Source: UTCHB3 sp964531325 (lineage in GTDB: Bacteria; Bacteroidota; Ignavibacteria; Ignavibacteriales; Ignavibacteriaceae). Taken from it: a DNA stretch of 64,000 nt. The stretch spans positions 4,678 through 68,677 of the forward strand of contig CAZHCW010000020.1 of the NCBI GenBank assembly GCA_964531325.1, written 5' to 3'. Positions 8,193-15,972 of the stretch are shown piece after piece (the first letter of the stretch is position 1; each line of letters begins with the position of its first letter). Under the pieces are notes generated by a model that did no database searches, had not been told where the DNA came from, and saw only the letters and a list, made by a program, of their open reading frames with translations. Made by a program: the position numbers and the translations under genes.

Positions 8193-9923
8193 ATGTTCAA
8201 AAGCCACCCTAAAGGACTGCCTGTATTATTCTTTACTGAACTCTGGGAGAGATTTGGTTATTATTTAATGTTGGGAATTTTTGTCCTTTACATGACCGAT
8301 GCTGCCCCAAAAGGTTTGGGTTATACAACCGAAATCGCTTCTGATGTTTATGGTTCTTATATTGCACTCGTTTACCTCACTCCTTTCCTCGGTGGTTTGC
8401 TTGCTGACAGGGTTCTTGGTTATGTTAAGGCAATTGTTATTGGTGGAATTTTGATGGCACTCGGATATTTTGGACTCGCTATACCCGGCGACACATTCCT
8501 CTGGCCTTCATTGTTCCTTATTATCTTTGGAAATGGATTCTTTAAACCAAATATATCAACTCTTGTTGGTAATCTTTATTCAAAACCGGAATTCAGAGAA
8601 TTAAAAGATACCGGATACAACATTTTTTATATGGGGATCAATATAGGTGCTTTTGTCTGTAATTTTGTTGCTGCCTATCTTCGTAACGAATTTGGCTGGG
8701 GTTTTGCGTTTGCCGGAGCCGGAGTCGGTATGTTGATCGGTGTTTTGTGGTTTATGTTTGGTCTGAAACACATCAGAGAAGCTGATATCAAAAAACCGGC
8801 TCAAAAAGGTGACGCTTCACTTAAACAAATTTTTATGTATGTTTTTCTTCCTGCAATAGTAACCGCAATACTTGGTTTTTTACTACCGCTAAAACTGCTT
8901 GGTCATCCTTTGTTTGGATCCCCTTCAACAGATGCGTTTATTTTTGCAAGTATTCCGATAGTTGTATTTTATTTTAGCTTGTGGTTTCGTGCCGCCAAAG
9001 AAGACAAAGAACCTATTGCTGCTCTTCTTTCCATATTTGGAGTTGTCATCATTTTCTGGGCAATATTTCATCAGAATGGTGCCGCACTCACCATCTGGGC
9101 AAGAGACTACACAACAAGACAATTGCCTGCTTTTGTTGAGTCAGTCGTCTCCCCTCTCGGGTTGACGGAGGAGAGATACAAAGAAATTTATATCGTTGAA
9201 AAAGATGGTAAAAGAGTTGAAATTCCTAAGTTATTAGTTACTGAAGGTGAAAATAAGAATGCGATTTACTATCGAACCGCAAGTTCTGATAAATCCGCAC
9301 ATTCAGTTGATACAACCGGAGCCAAAGTTACCAGCGGTGAAGATGGATATTTTAAGAATATGGAACCCGCAGAAAAGGCTGCGGTTCCCACAGATAGAGC
9401 ATATGTGCTTCTGTCAACCGAGATTTTTCAGTCTATTAACCCGTTTTGGGTGGTTGTTTTAACGCCGGTGGTTGTTACCTTTTTTGGAATGCTGCGGCGG
9501 AGGAAAAAAGAGCCTTCCACAGCGGGGAAAATCGGTTGGGGACTGTTTATTACCGCAGTATCAACTACAATAATGATGCTGGCAGTAATCTTTTCCGATA
9601 ACGGAAATGTTAAAAGTTCTGCCGGATGGTTAACCGCCACTTATTTTATAATCACTATTGGAGAGCTGTGCCTCAGTCCGATGGGATTGTCATTAGTCTC
9701 AAAGGTAAGTCCACCCCGGTTTACTGCTTTGATGATGGGTGGCTGGTTTTTATCAACAGCGATTGGTAATAAACTCTCGGGTGTGATATCAGGATTATGG
9801 AATAGCTTTGATGACAAGGTATATTTCTTCCTGATCAATTTTATTTCGGCATCATTTGCAGCTCTTGCGATATTCCTCATGATCAAATGGTTAAGGAGAG
9901 TAATCTCGCAGCATAACAATTAA
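8193..9923 (+). CDS. Proton-dependent oligopeptide transporter (POT/PTR2 family)
   Basis: 576 residues with many hydrophobic helices, in the major facilitator fold. The family signature is near the start: FTELWERFGYY at about residues 14-24, containing the ExxERFxYY proton-coupling motif. The second signature is GNGFFKPNISTLVG near residue 115. It imports di- and tripeptides with protons. Residues near 300-400 form a longer polar insert between membrane segments, seen in several Bacteroidota POT proteins. It is a single-gene unit with its own terminator at 9943-9975. Confidence 0.93.
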   Translation: MFKSHPKGLPVLFFTELWERFGYYLMLGIFVLYMTDAAPKGLGYTTEIASDVYGSYIALVYLTPFLGGLLADRVLGYVKAIVIGGILMALGYFGLAIPGDTFLWPSLFLIIFGNGFFKPNISTLVGNLYSKPEFRELKDTGYNIFYMGINIGAFVCNFVAAYLRNEFGWGFAFAGAGVGMLIGVLWFMFGLKHIREADIKKPAQKGDASLKQIFMYVFLPAIVTAILGFLLPLKLLGHPLFGSPSTDAFIFASIPIVVFYFSLWFRAAKEDKEPIAALLSIFGVVIIFWAIFHQNGAALTIWARDYTTRQLPAFVESVVSPLGLTEERYKEIYIVEKDGKRVEIPKLLVTEGENKNAIYYRTASSDKSAHSVDTTGAKVTSGEDGYFKNMEPAEKAAVPTDRAYVLLSTEIFQSINPFWVVVLTPVVVTFFGMLRRRKKEPSTAGKIGWGLFITAVSTTIMMLAVIFSDNGNVKSSAGWLTATYFIITIGELCLSPMGLSLVSKVSPPRFTALMMGGWFLSTAIGNKLSGVISGLWNSFDDKVYFFLINFISASFAALAIFLMIKWLRRVISQHNN

Positions 9924-9942
9924 CCATAACATTTATTTATTC

Positions 9943-9975
9943 AGAGGCTGCCAATTTCGGGTAGCCTCTTTTTTT
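9943..9975 (+). terminator. Rho-independent terminator after the POT gene
   Basis: A 10-bp stem (AGAGGCTGCC paired with GGTAGCCTCT, one G-U pair) with a 7-base loop is followed by a run of T. It ends only 7 bases before the start of the rqcH gene. The same two arms recur at 33196-33222. Confidence 0.9.
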
Positions 9976-9982
9976 ATGATAT

Positions 9983-11593
9983 ATGTATAACAATTATTTT
10001 ATTCTAATCAGATTTTTTAAAGAGTTGTCATTATCCCTCAAGGGGACATCGTTAATCTCCGTCTTGTCGCAGGAGAAAGACTTGTTTCATCTGATTCTGG
10101 GGAAAGAGTTAAATTCTGAAGAGAATATTGTTCTGGAATTTTCAACTGTGCCCAATTCCCCTTATCTTTTAAAAAGAAAATACTTTAAGCCTGCAGGGAA
10201 AAATCTGGCTTATTTTTTTAGAGACGAGCTACCCCAAAGATTGATTGATGTAAAAGTTGCATATGGGGAACGGGTTTTTATGTTTTTAATGGAGCGTGGA
10301 AGTGTAATAATCTCTTTTAGAGGGGCAAGATCAAACATATATTATCTCGATCAGAAGGGTTTTTATCTCTCACAGGCTAAAAAAAATGAAGGAAAAACAT
10401 TTTTTGAGGAGAACCCCGATTTAAAATTCGTATCACTAAATGAGGCATCAAAACTTGATGTTACTTTTGAATCAGAGACAATCAATTCAATAAGGAGTCG
10501 ATTTCCTTTTATGGGGAAAGCAGTTCTAAGAGAATTGGGCTATAGAGGTGAAGTTTTTGATTCCGGGTTTTTAAATGAGTTGATTCTTGAGATCATAAAT
10601 GGGACACTAAAGATAGTGAATCAATCAAATATGGTTAAAATGGAGCTTCTCCCTGACTCATTCCATTCAAATGGCTCGAGTATCAAGACTTTTGGCAGTG
10701 TGATCCCTGCTCTTCAGGAGATAATTTCCGGAGCGAGGAGAAGGGATGCCGAGCTACAAATACGGAAAAGAGTGGAGGTAAAGTTAAAAAAAGACCTTGA
10801 TTTCTTCATCCAAAAAGCGGAAAAATTAGAACAAGTTATTAACACCCCCGGTAAATCGGAATTGTATGATCAATACGCCAATTTATTACTCATTAATATC
10901 GACCTGATCAAAAAAGGTGTTAAAGAAATCACGGTTGAAAATGTTTTTCATGATGGAAAACCTGTTGATATCAAATTAAAAGAGGATATCTCCCCTTCTG
11001 AAAATGTGAACTATTATTTTAGAAAAGCCAGAGGAGAAAAACTTAAATATGAAACCGCTGAAAAGTCACTTTTCATGGTTAAACAAAAAATTGTAGATTT
11101 AAAAACCAGGTTAAAAATATTTGAGAAAATGGATTTAAACGAACTAAGAGATTTCGAAAAAGAGAATAGAAACGATGATAACGGCCAAAAAGGCGGCTAT
11201 AAAATTGATGTTAAAGTTCGTCGCTTTTTTTTGGATAACAAATGGGAGATATTGGTTGGAAAAGATAGCGAAAACAACGATATTCTCACATTAAAGGTTG
11301 CAAGGCAAACAGACTATTGGTTCCATGCACGGGGTTCTTCGGGCTCTCATGTGGTTTTACGGTTCAGTGGAAAGGATAAACCTCCCAAAGAAATCTTAAA
11401 AAAAACGGCACAAATAGCGGCGTTTTACAGTAAGGCAAAAAACTCAAAACTTGTGCCTGTGTGTTATACTCAAAAGAAATATGTTGTTAAAAGAAAAGGA
11501 ATGAACCCCGGTCAGGTTTCACTGTTGAGAGAGGAAGTAGTTATGGTTCCTCCTCAGATTCCCGAAGGATGTATTTCCGATACAATAGATTAA
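9983..11593 (+). CDS. rqcH: RqcH/NFACT family ribosome quality-control protein
   Basis: 536 residues. The start MYNNYF matches the conserved N-terminus of the family, supporting the ATG at 9983. The order is NFACT-N (about 1-190), helix-hairpin-helix and coiled-coil segments (about 190-400), then NFACT-R (about 410-520) with DYWFHARGSSGSHVVLR. In known bacterial RqcH, this protein binds split 50S subunits with peptidyl-tRNA and recruits tRNA-Ala to add alanine tails. The NFACT-N pair Asp-Arg that is required in Bacillus appears here as Glu96-Arg97. No Shine-Dalgarno sequence is visible because a terminator abuts the start. Older databases call such proteins fibronectin-binding A. Confidence 0.88.
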   Translation: MYNNYFILIRFFKELSLSLKGTSLISVLSQEKDLFHLILGKELNSEENIVLEFSTVPNSPYLLKRKYFKPAGKNLAYFFRDELPQRLIDVKVAYGERVFMFLMERGSVIISFRGARSNIYYLDQKGFYLSQAKKNEGKTFFEENPDLKFVSLNEASKLDVTFESETINSIRSRFPFMGKAVLRELGYRGEVFDSGFLNELILEIINGTLKIVNQSNMVKMELLPDSFHSNGSSIKTFGSVIPALQEIISGARRRDAELQIRKRVEVKLKKDLDFFIQKAEKLEQVINTPGKSELYDQYANLLLINIDLIKKGVKEITVENVFHDGKPVDIKLKEDISPSENVNYYFRKARGEKLKYETAEKSLFMVKQKIVDLKTRLKIFEKMDLNELRDFEKENRNDDNGQKGGYKIDVKVRRFFLDNKWEILVGKDSENNDILTLKVARQTDYWFHARGSSGSHVVLRFSGKDKPPKEILKKTAQIAAFYSKAKNSKLVPVCYTQKKYVVKRKGMNPGQVSLLREEVVMVPPQIPEGCISDTID

Positions 11594-11610
11594 TAAAATG
11601 GAGACAATTT

Positions 11611-12423
11611 ATGCGATTAATAATTCAACCAAACTATGAGAGCATTTCTGAATGGGTGGCTCATTATGTAGCCGCAAGGATAAAGGAATATGCTCCCAAT
11701 AACAAACGAAAATTTGTGCTTGGTTTACCTACCGGTTCTTCACCACTCGGTATGTACAAAAAACTGATAGAATTAAACAAGTCAGGTTATGTTTCTTTTC
11801 AGCATGTTGTAACTTTTAACATGGACGAATATGTCGGTTTGCCCGAGTCTCATCCTCAAAGTTATCATTACTTTATGCACGCAAATTTCTTCGATCATAT
11901 AGACATTGATCCTGATAACATCAATATTCTAAATGGAAATGCAGAAGACCTGGAAGAGGAATGTAAACTTTACGAGAGTAAAATTCAGTCTGCCGGAGGA
12001 ATTAAACTTTTTATCGGTGGAATTGGGCCGGATGGTCACATCGCATTTAACGAACCCGGTTCCTCATTGGGTTCATTAACAAGAGTAAAAACTCTTACAC
12101 AAGATACAATAATTGCCAATTCAAGATTTTTTGATAATGATGTTGAGCGTGTACCTAAAACTGCTTTAACCGTTGGCGTTAAGACCGTACTCGATTCGGA
12201 GGAAGTGGTGGTCATAATATCCGGTCATGCAAAGTCGAGAGCATTGGCTAAAGTGGTTGAAGAGGGTGTTAATCATATGTGGACGGTCAGTGCACTACAA
12301 CTCCATCCAAAAGGAACCATTGTGTGCGACGAGGCTTCCACTGTGGAATTGAAGGTAGGAACTGTAAACTATTTTAAGGATATTGAATCTGCACATCTGC
12401 ACCCTTCAACACAATTAATTTAA
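11611..12423 (+). CDS. nagB: Glucosamine-6-phosphate deaminase
   Basis: 270 residues from the ATG at 11611, which has GGAG 7 bases upstream; an in-frame ATG at 11569 would overlap rqcH and add 14 unrelated residues. With the chosen start the active-site residues fall at the same numbers as in E. coli NagB: Asp72, Asp141, His143 and Glu148. The motifs LPTGSSPLG, FNMDEYVGL and GGIGPDGHIAFNEPGSS are present. It converts glucosamine-6-phosphate to fructose-6-phosphate and ammonia, following NagA. It lies 17 bases after rqcH, probably in one transcript. Confidence 0.95.
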   Translation: MRLIIQPNYESISEWVAHYVAARIKEYAPNNKRKFVLGLPTGSSPLGMYKKLIELNKSGYVSFQHVVTFNMDEYVGLPESHPQSYHYFMHANFFDHIDIDPDNINILNGNAEDLEEECKLYESKIQSAGGIKLFIGGIGPDGHIAFNEPGSSLGSLTRVKTLTQDTIIANSRFFDNDVERVPKTALTVGVKTVLDSEEVVVIISGHAKSRALAKVVEEGVNHMWTVSALQLHPKGTIVCDEASTVELKVGTVNYFKDIESAHLHPSTQLI

Positions 12424-12438
12424 GCTTCAACTGAGTGG

Positions 12439-12469
12439 GGCTATCATTTTGTTATACAAAGTGATAGCC
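12439..12469 (+). terminator. Hairpin terminator between convergent nagB and panC
   Basis: A 14-bp stem (GGCTATCATTTTGT with ACAAAGTGATAGCC, one G-U pair) closes on a 3-base loop between the nagB stop at 12423 and the panC end at 12479. It is followed on the plus strand by TTATTCT, a weak T tract. It is better placed to end nagB than panC. Confidence 0.75.
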
Positions 12470-12478
12470 TTATTCTGC

Positions 12479-13330
12479 TCACAATCTGATTAGGTGATTG
12501 TCGATTAACCGGGTTTTCCCAATTTTGCATGCAGTTAATAAAAAGTAACTCTTCTGTGGCTCAAGATTCGAAACGGATTCAAAAGTGTCAAAATCCACAA
12601 TTTCAAAATAATCGGGACTTGCTGAGGGTATCTCAGTTAACAATGACATTGCATCTGTTTTAATTTTATCGCAATCCCGTTCCCCTTTTTCGATCATCTC
12701 TGCAGCCATCTTCAACGATCTTGAAAGCACAAGTGCATCCAATCTTTCGTGTTTCGACAGATAGACATTCCTCGAACTCATAGCCAAACCATCAGGTTCC
12801 CGAACGATTGGACAAATTCTCATTTCAAGATCAAAACAAAGATCAGTGACCATTCTCGTGAGAACAGCACACTGTTGAGCATCTTTCTGGCCAAAATATG
12901 CTCGTTGAGGTTTAACAATATTAAACAGAATTGAGACAATTGTGGTAACACCGCGGAAATGGACAGGTCTTATTGCCCCCTCCAGATGTGAAGAGATTTG
13001 TTCTTGTACAACATAGGTTTGAAATCCGTTTGGATAAATCTCTTCAACATTGGGATAAAAAATATAATCTGTTTCGTTTTCAGAAAGCAGCCTCTCATCC
13101 CTGCCAAAATCTCTGGGATACTTGGAAAGGTCTTCGTTGGGACCAAATTGTGACGGATTAACAAATATGGAGACAACTGTTATATCATTTTCCCTCTTTG
13201 AAGCTCGAACAAGTGAGAGGTGACCTTCATGCAGGTAACCCATCGTAGGTACAAATCCTATCGATTTCCCTGATCTAATTAATTCAGTGGAAATCGCCTG
13301 CATCTCCTTAACAGTTTTTACAGTTCTGAT
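12479..13330 (-). CDS. panC: Pantothenate synthetase (start uncertain, probably non-ATG)
   Basis: The ATP-binding HIGH-like motif is in YLHEGHLSL and the KMSKS-like motif in MSSRNVYLS. It joins pantoate and beta-alanine using ATP. The first in-frame ATG is at 13303 and gives 274 residues, but it would drop the usual first beta strand (residues reading IRTVKTVKE in frame upstream) and has AAGGAG directly touching it. An ATC codon at 13330-13328 would give 283 residues, the usual length. It has AGGTGAGG 5 bases upstream and begins 2 bases after the accD stop. I therefore extend the gene to 13330 as inference; the certain part is 12479-13303. Confidence 0.85.
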   Translation of the reverse strand: MRTVKTVKEMQAISTELIRSGKSIGFVPTMGYLHEGHLSLVRASKRENDITVVSIFVNPSQFGPNEDLSKYPRDFGRDERLLSENETDYIFYPNVEEIYPNGFQTYVVQEQISSHLEGAIRPVHFRGVTTIVSILFNIVKPQRAYFGQKDAQQCAVLTRMVTDLCFDLEMRICPIVREPDGLAMSSRNVYLSKHERLDALVLSRSLKMAAEMIEKGERDCDKIKTDAMSLLTEIPSASPDYFEIVDFDTFESVSNLEPQKSYFLLTACKIGKTRLIDNHLIRL

Positions 13331-13332
13331 TG

Positions 13333-14181
13333 TTACCTCACCTGAAGAAATTCAAGGATGTTGGCAATGTTCTGTTTAAGTTCTTTTCTGTGGCTGATTA
13401 GATCAACAAAACCATGCTCAAGTAAAAATTCAGACCTCTGAAAACCGGGTGGCAAGTCTCTTCCAATTGTTTGTTTAATAACTCTGGGTCCGGCAAAACC
13501 GATAAGTGCATTGGGTTCTGCTACAATTAAATCGCCCAACATAGCATAACTTGCTGTAGTTCCGCCTGTAGTAGGGTCTGTAAGGACAGAAATGAACGGT
13601 ATCTTAGCATCAGCCAATTGCGCCAGTCTTGCGCTCGTCTTTGCCATCTGCATTAGTGATAATGCACCCTCCATCATTCTGGCTCCGCCGCTTGCACTAA
13701 TAATTATTAATGGTACTTTATTTTTAAGGGCTTTGTAAGTTGCTCGTGCTATTTTTTCACCGACAACTGACCCCATTGAACCACCAATAAACTTAAAATC
13801 CATACATGCAATAACGACATCCCTGCCCGAAATTTTACCCGATCCGGTGCGTACCGCATCATATAATCCCGTGGATTTGATAGTGCTGTCTATTCGAGAT
13901 GTATATTTTTTTGTATCTTCAAACTTTAAAGGATCGGCAGAACGCATTTTTCTATCAAATTCTTTAATTGCTCCGTCATCAAGGAGAAAAGAAAAATATT
14001 CCTTGCTTCCTATCCTAAAGTGATTGCTGCACTTAATACAAGTCCAGAGATTATTCTCAAGTTGTTTCTTGTGCATAATTTCACCACATTCAGGGCATTT
14101 TTCCCATAGACCGTCCGGAATATTCTCCTTGGGGTTGGTTTCAGGGTCAATATTATCCTTTTTTCTTTTAAACCATGCCAT
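13333..14181 (-). CDS. accD: Acetyl-CoA carboxylase carboxyltransferase subunit beta
   Basis: 282 residues. An N-terminal zinc ribbon has cysteines at 29, 32, 48 and 51. The crotonase-fold carboxyltransferase domain follows with SASGGARMMEGALSLMQM and the DPTTGG segment. With AccA (not in this window) it transfers the carboxyl group from biotin to acetyl-CoA, the first step of fatty acid synthesis. It starts 11 bases after the DUF1573 gene and ends next to panC, in the porX-panC operon. Confidence 0.95.
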   Translation of the reverse strand: MAWFKRKKDNIDPETNPKENIPDGLWEKCPECGEIMHKKQLENNLWTCIKCSNHFRIGSKEYFSFLLDDGAIKEFDRKMRSADPLKFEDTKKYTSRIDSTIKSTGLYDAVRTGSGKISGRDVVIACMDFKFIGGSMGSVVGEKIARATYKALKNKVPLIIISASGGARMMEGALSLMQMAKTSARLAQLADAKIPFISVLTDPTTGGTTASYAMLGDLIVAEPNALIGFAGPRVIKQTIGRDLPPGFQRSEFLLEHGFVDLISHRKELKQNIANILEFLQVR

Positions 14182-14192
14182 TTTGTACTATC

Positions 14193-14900
14193 CTAATTGG
14201 TGATTTCTGCATAAATGGTTAAAGTATAATACTCTTCAACTTCATCATTAGTGATGAGGGTAATAGTTCTGCTTGTTCTGCCAGATCTGTTTTTTGAGTC
14301 GAACGAGACCTTTAATTCACCCGATTCACCCGGTTTAAATACCTTTTTGCTTGGTGAGGCAGCAGTACAGCCACAAGAGGTTCTTATATCTCTGATTTCA
14401 AGATCAGCTTTTCCGATATTCGTAAATTTAAAAACATAATCGACAACGATCCCCTCTTTGATGACACCAAAATCGTGTTGTGATTTCTCAAATTTTATTT
14501 TTGCCCCGGATAAATCTTTTTTGGGAGCTTCCATTACTTTGCCTGATATTGTCAGTTGAAACAATGGATTAACTTGATCGTTAGAGAGGATACTTATCGT
14601 TTTAAGCTGATCGCCAAGGCGACCTGTAGAATTAAATTCAACAGCAATAGTTGTTGTTTCAGATGGTTTTAGCTCTTTTTTCTCAGGTTCCGCCACCGTA
14701 CATCCGCAGGAAGAGACAACTTTGTCGATAACCAACATCTGATCGCCATTGTTAACAATCACAAATTTGTGTTTTACTATTGTTCCTTGTTCAACAGTTC
14801 CAAAATCAAATTTTGTTGCAGGGCTGAATAATTTAGGCCCCTGGAACTGCGCCATAATTGACATCGACATAACAAACAATACAAATATACTTTTAAACAT
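14193..14900 (-). CDS. Secreted DUF1573 protein with two repeats
   Basis: 235 residues. Residues 1-17 are a signal peptide ending in MAQ. Two DUF1573 Ig-like domains follow (about 25-115 and 130-232), each with a conserved SCGCT motif (VVSSCGCTVAEP and IRTSCGCTAASP), and each with a KPGE/KPSET-type turn. The family is abundant in Bacteroidota envelopes and its function is not defined. The paired Cys-Gly-Cys could bind metal or form disulfides, which is speculative. It directly abuts tsaB (0-base gap). Confidence 0.85.
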   Translation of the reverse strand: MFKSIFVLFVMSMSIMAQFQGPKLFSPATKFDFGTVEQGTIVKHKFVIVNNGDQMLVIDKVVSSCGCTVAEPEKKELKPSETTTIAVEFNSTGRLGDQLKTISILSNDQVNPLFQLTISGKVMEAPKKDLSGAKIKFEKSQHDFGVIKEGIVVDYVFKFTNIGKADLEIRDIRTSCGCTAASPSKKVFKPGESGELKVSFDSKNRSGRTSRTITLITNDEVEEYYTLTIYAEITN

Positions 14901-15566
14901 TTACTTAACCTTCACTTGGAAATTTTTAAAATAATAAGGTTCTACAAAATCTATTTCAAGGTCAAATGCAAAATTAAGCTTTTTTGTCGCATATTTTGCA
15001 ATTGATAGTGCATCAGGTGAAGATTTTTCAATCTTTCCTTTATGTTCAATTTTAATATTGGAATATATTTTGTGATAATCCCCCTCTTCAATCAGTTTTT
15101 TCAGGTCATGATTCATCACAAGTTGCAGAGGTAAAAGTTCGGAAAATCCATCTTCTGTTGATTCAAATCCGAACAAATATGATTCTTCCAGAGCAGCTTT
15201 GGTGACAATTAATCCTCTGGTTCCACTTGCCATATTCTCTGAGACTTCAAATGCCAGGCTTTTAAATGTAGGGACTTTCAAAATTCCGATATTTTGTCCA
15301 AAGGCGATTCCTTTTGCAGCAGCGAATCCCAGCCTTAGTCCCGTAAAAGAACCCGGACCCTCTGAGACACAAATTCCTGAAAGTTCTGAATATTCTATTC
15401 CTGCTTCAGACATTGCAAACTCAATGAGTGAGGGAATCTTTTTGGAGTGTACTTTATCTTTCATCAGAGAAAGATTAAAATATTCGGAATCATTTCTGTA
15501 AACACATACACTGCAAAGTGAACCGGTAGTTTCAATCGCAAGAACACTTGGGTTATTTTTGTTCAA
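14901..15566 (-). CDS. tsaB: tRNA t6A-modification protein TsaB
   Basis: 221 residues, ASKHA fold of the TsaD/Kae1 family without the metal-binding histidines. The N-terminal VLAIETTGSLCSVCV phosphate loop and EGPGSFTGLRLG near residues 69-80 identify it as TsaB. It is a scaffold partner of TsaD in making threonylcarbamoyl-adenosine at tRNA position 37. tsaE lies immediately upstream with a 14-base overlap, and tsaD is elsewhere in the window at 62015. Confidence 0.92.
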   Translation of the reverse strand: MNKNNPSVLAIETTGSLCSVCVYRNDSEYFNLSLMKDKVHSKKIPSLIEFAMSEAGIEYSELSGICVSEGPGSFTGLRLGFAAAKGIAFGQNIGILKVPTFKSLAFEVSENMASGTRGLIVTKAALEESYLFGFESTEDGFSELLPLQLVMNHDLKKLIEEGDYHKIYSNIKIEHKGKIEKSSPDALSIAKYATKKLNFAFDLEIDFVEPYYFKNFQVKVK

Positions 15567-15972
15567 TGGTTATCTCTCTGCTTGTTTCACCTGTTACCTT
15601 AATGGTTATTTCTGTCCTTTTTTGGGGAAGCACATCAGGGAAAAGTTCAGCCCACTCAATGAATGATACAGCCATTTCATCTGCCAGATACTCCTCTATC
15701 CCGATGTCCATCAATTCACCTGATTTTTTTATACGGTAAAAATCGAAATGATAGATCGTAAATTCACCCGGATAGGAGTTTACAATTGCAAATGTGGGAC
15801 TTGAAGACCCTGCATACCCGGCAGCACTACAAAAGGCCTTCACGAAAAGTGTTTTTCCTGCCCCCAATTCTCCATTTAGTGTTACCACATCTCCGGGTTT
15901 TATGTATTTATACATTTCCCGGGCAAATTCCCTCATCTCATTTTCTGAGTGTATGATCCGAATTCCAGTCAT
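15553..15972 (-). CDS. tsaE: tRNA t6A-modification ATPase TsaE
   Basis: 139 residues, a small P-loop ATPase. Walker A is GELGAGKT at residues 34-41; the SSPTFAIVNSY and YHFDFYRI segments are characteristic. TsaE resets the TsaB-TsaD complex between catalytic rounds. Its start overlaps the porX stop by 4 bases and its end overlaps tsaB by 14 bases, so expression is coupled to both. Confidence 0.93.
   Translation of the reverse strand: MTGIRIIHSENEMREFAREMYKYIKPGDVVTLNGELGAGKTLFVKAFCSAAGYAGSSSPTFAIVNSYPGEFTIYHFDFYRIKKSGELMDIGIEEYLADEMAVSFIEWAELFPDVLPQKRTEITIKVTGETSREITIEQK

Noticed and set aside
11569..11610. Longer nagB start at 11569
   Set aside because: The 14 extra residues are out of family and overlap rqcH; residue numbering fits E. 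coli NagB only from 11611.
15583..15598. Possible parS site (TGTTTCACCTGTTACC)
   Set aside because: Only 12 of 16 bases fit, the palindromic right half is poor, and it lies inside tsaE.
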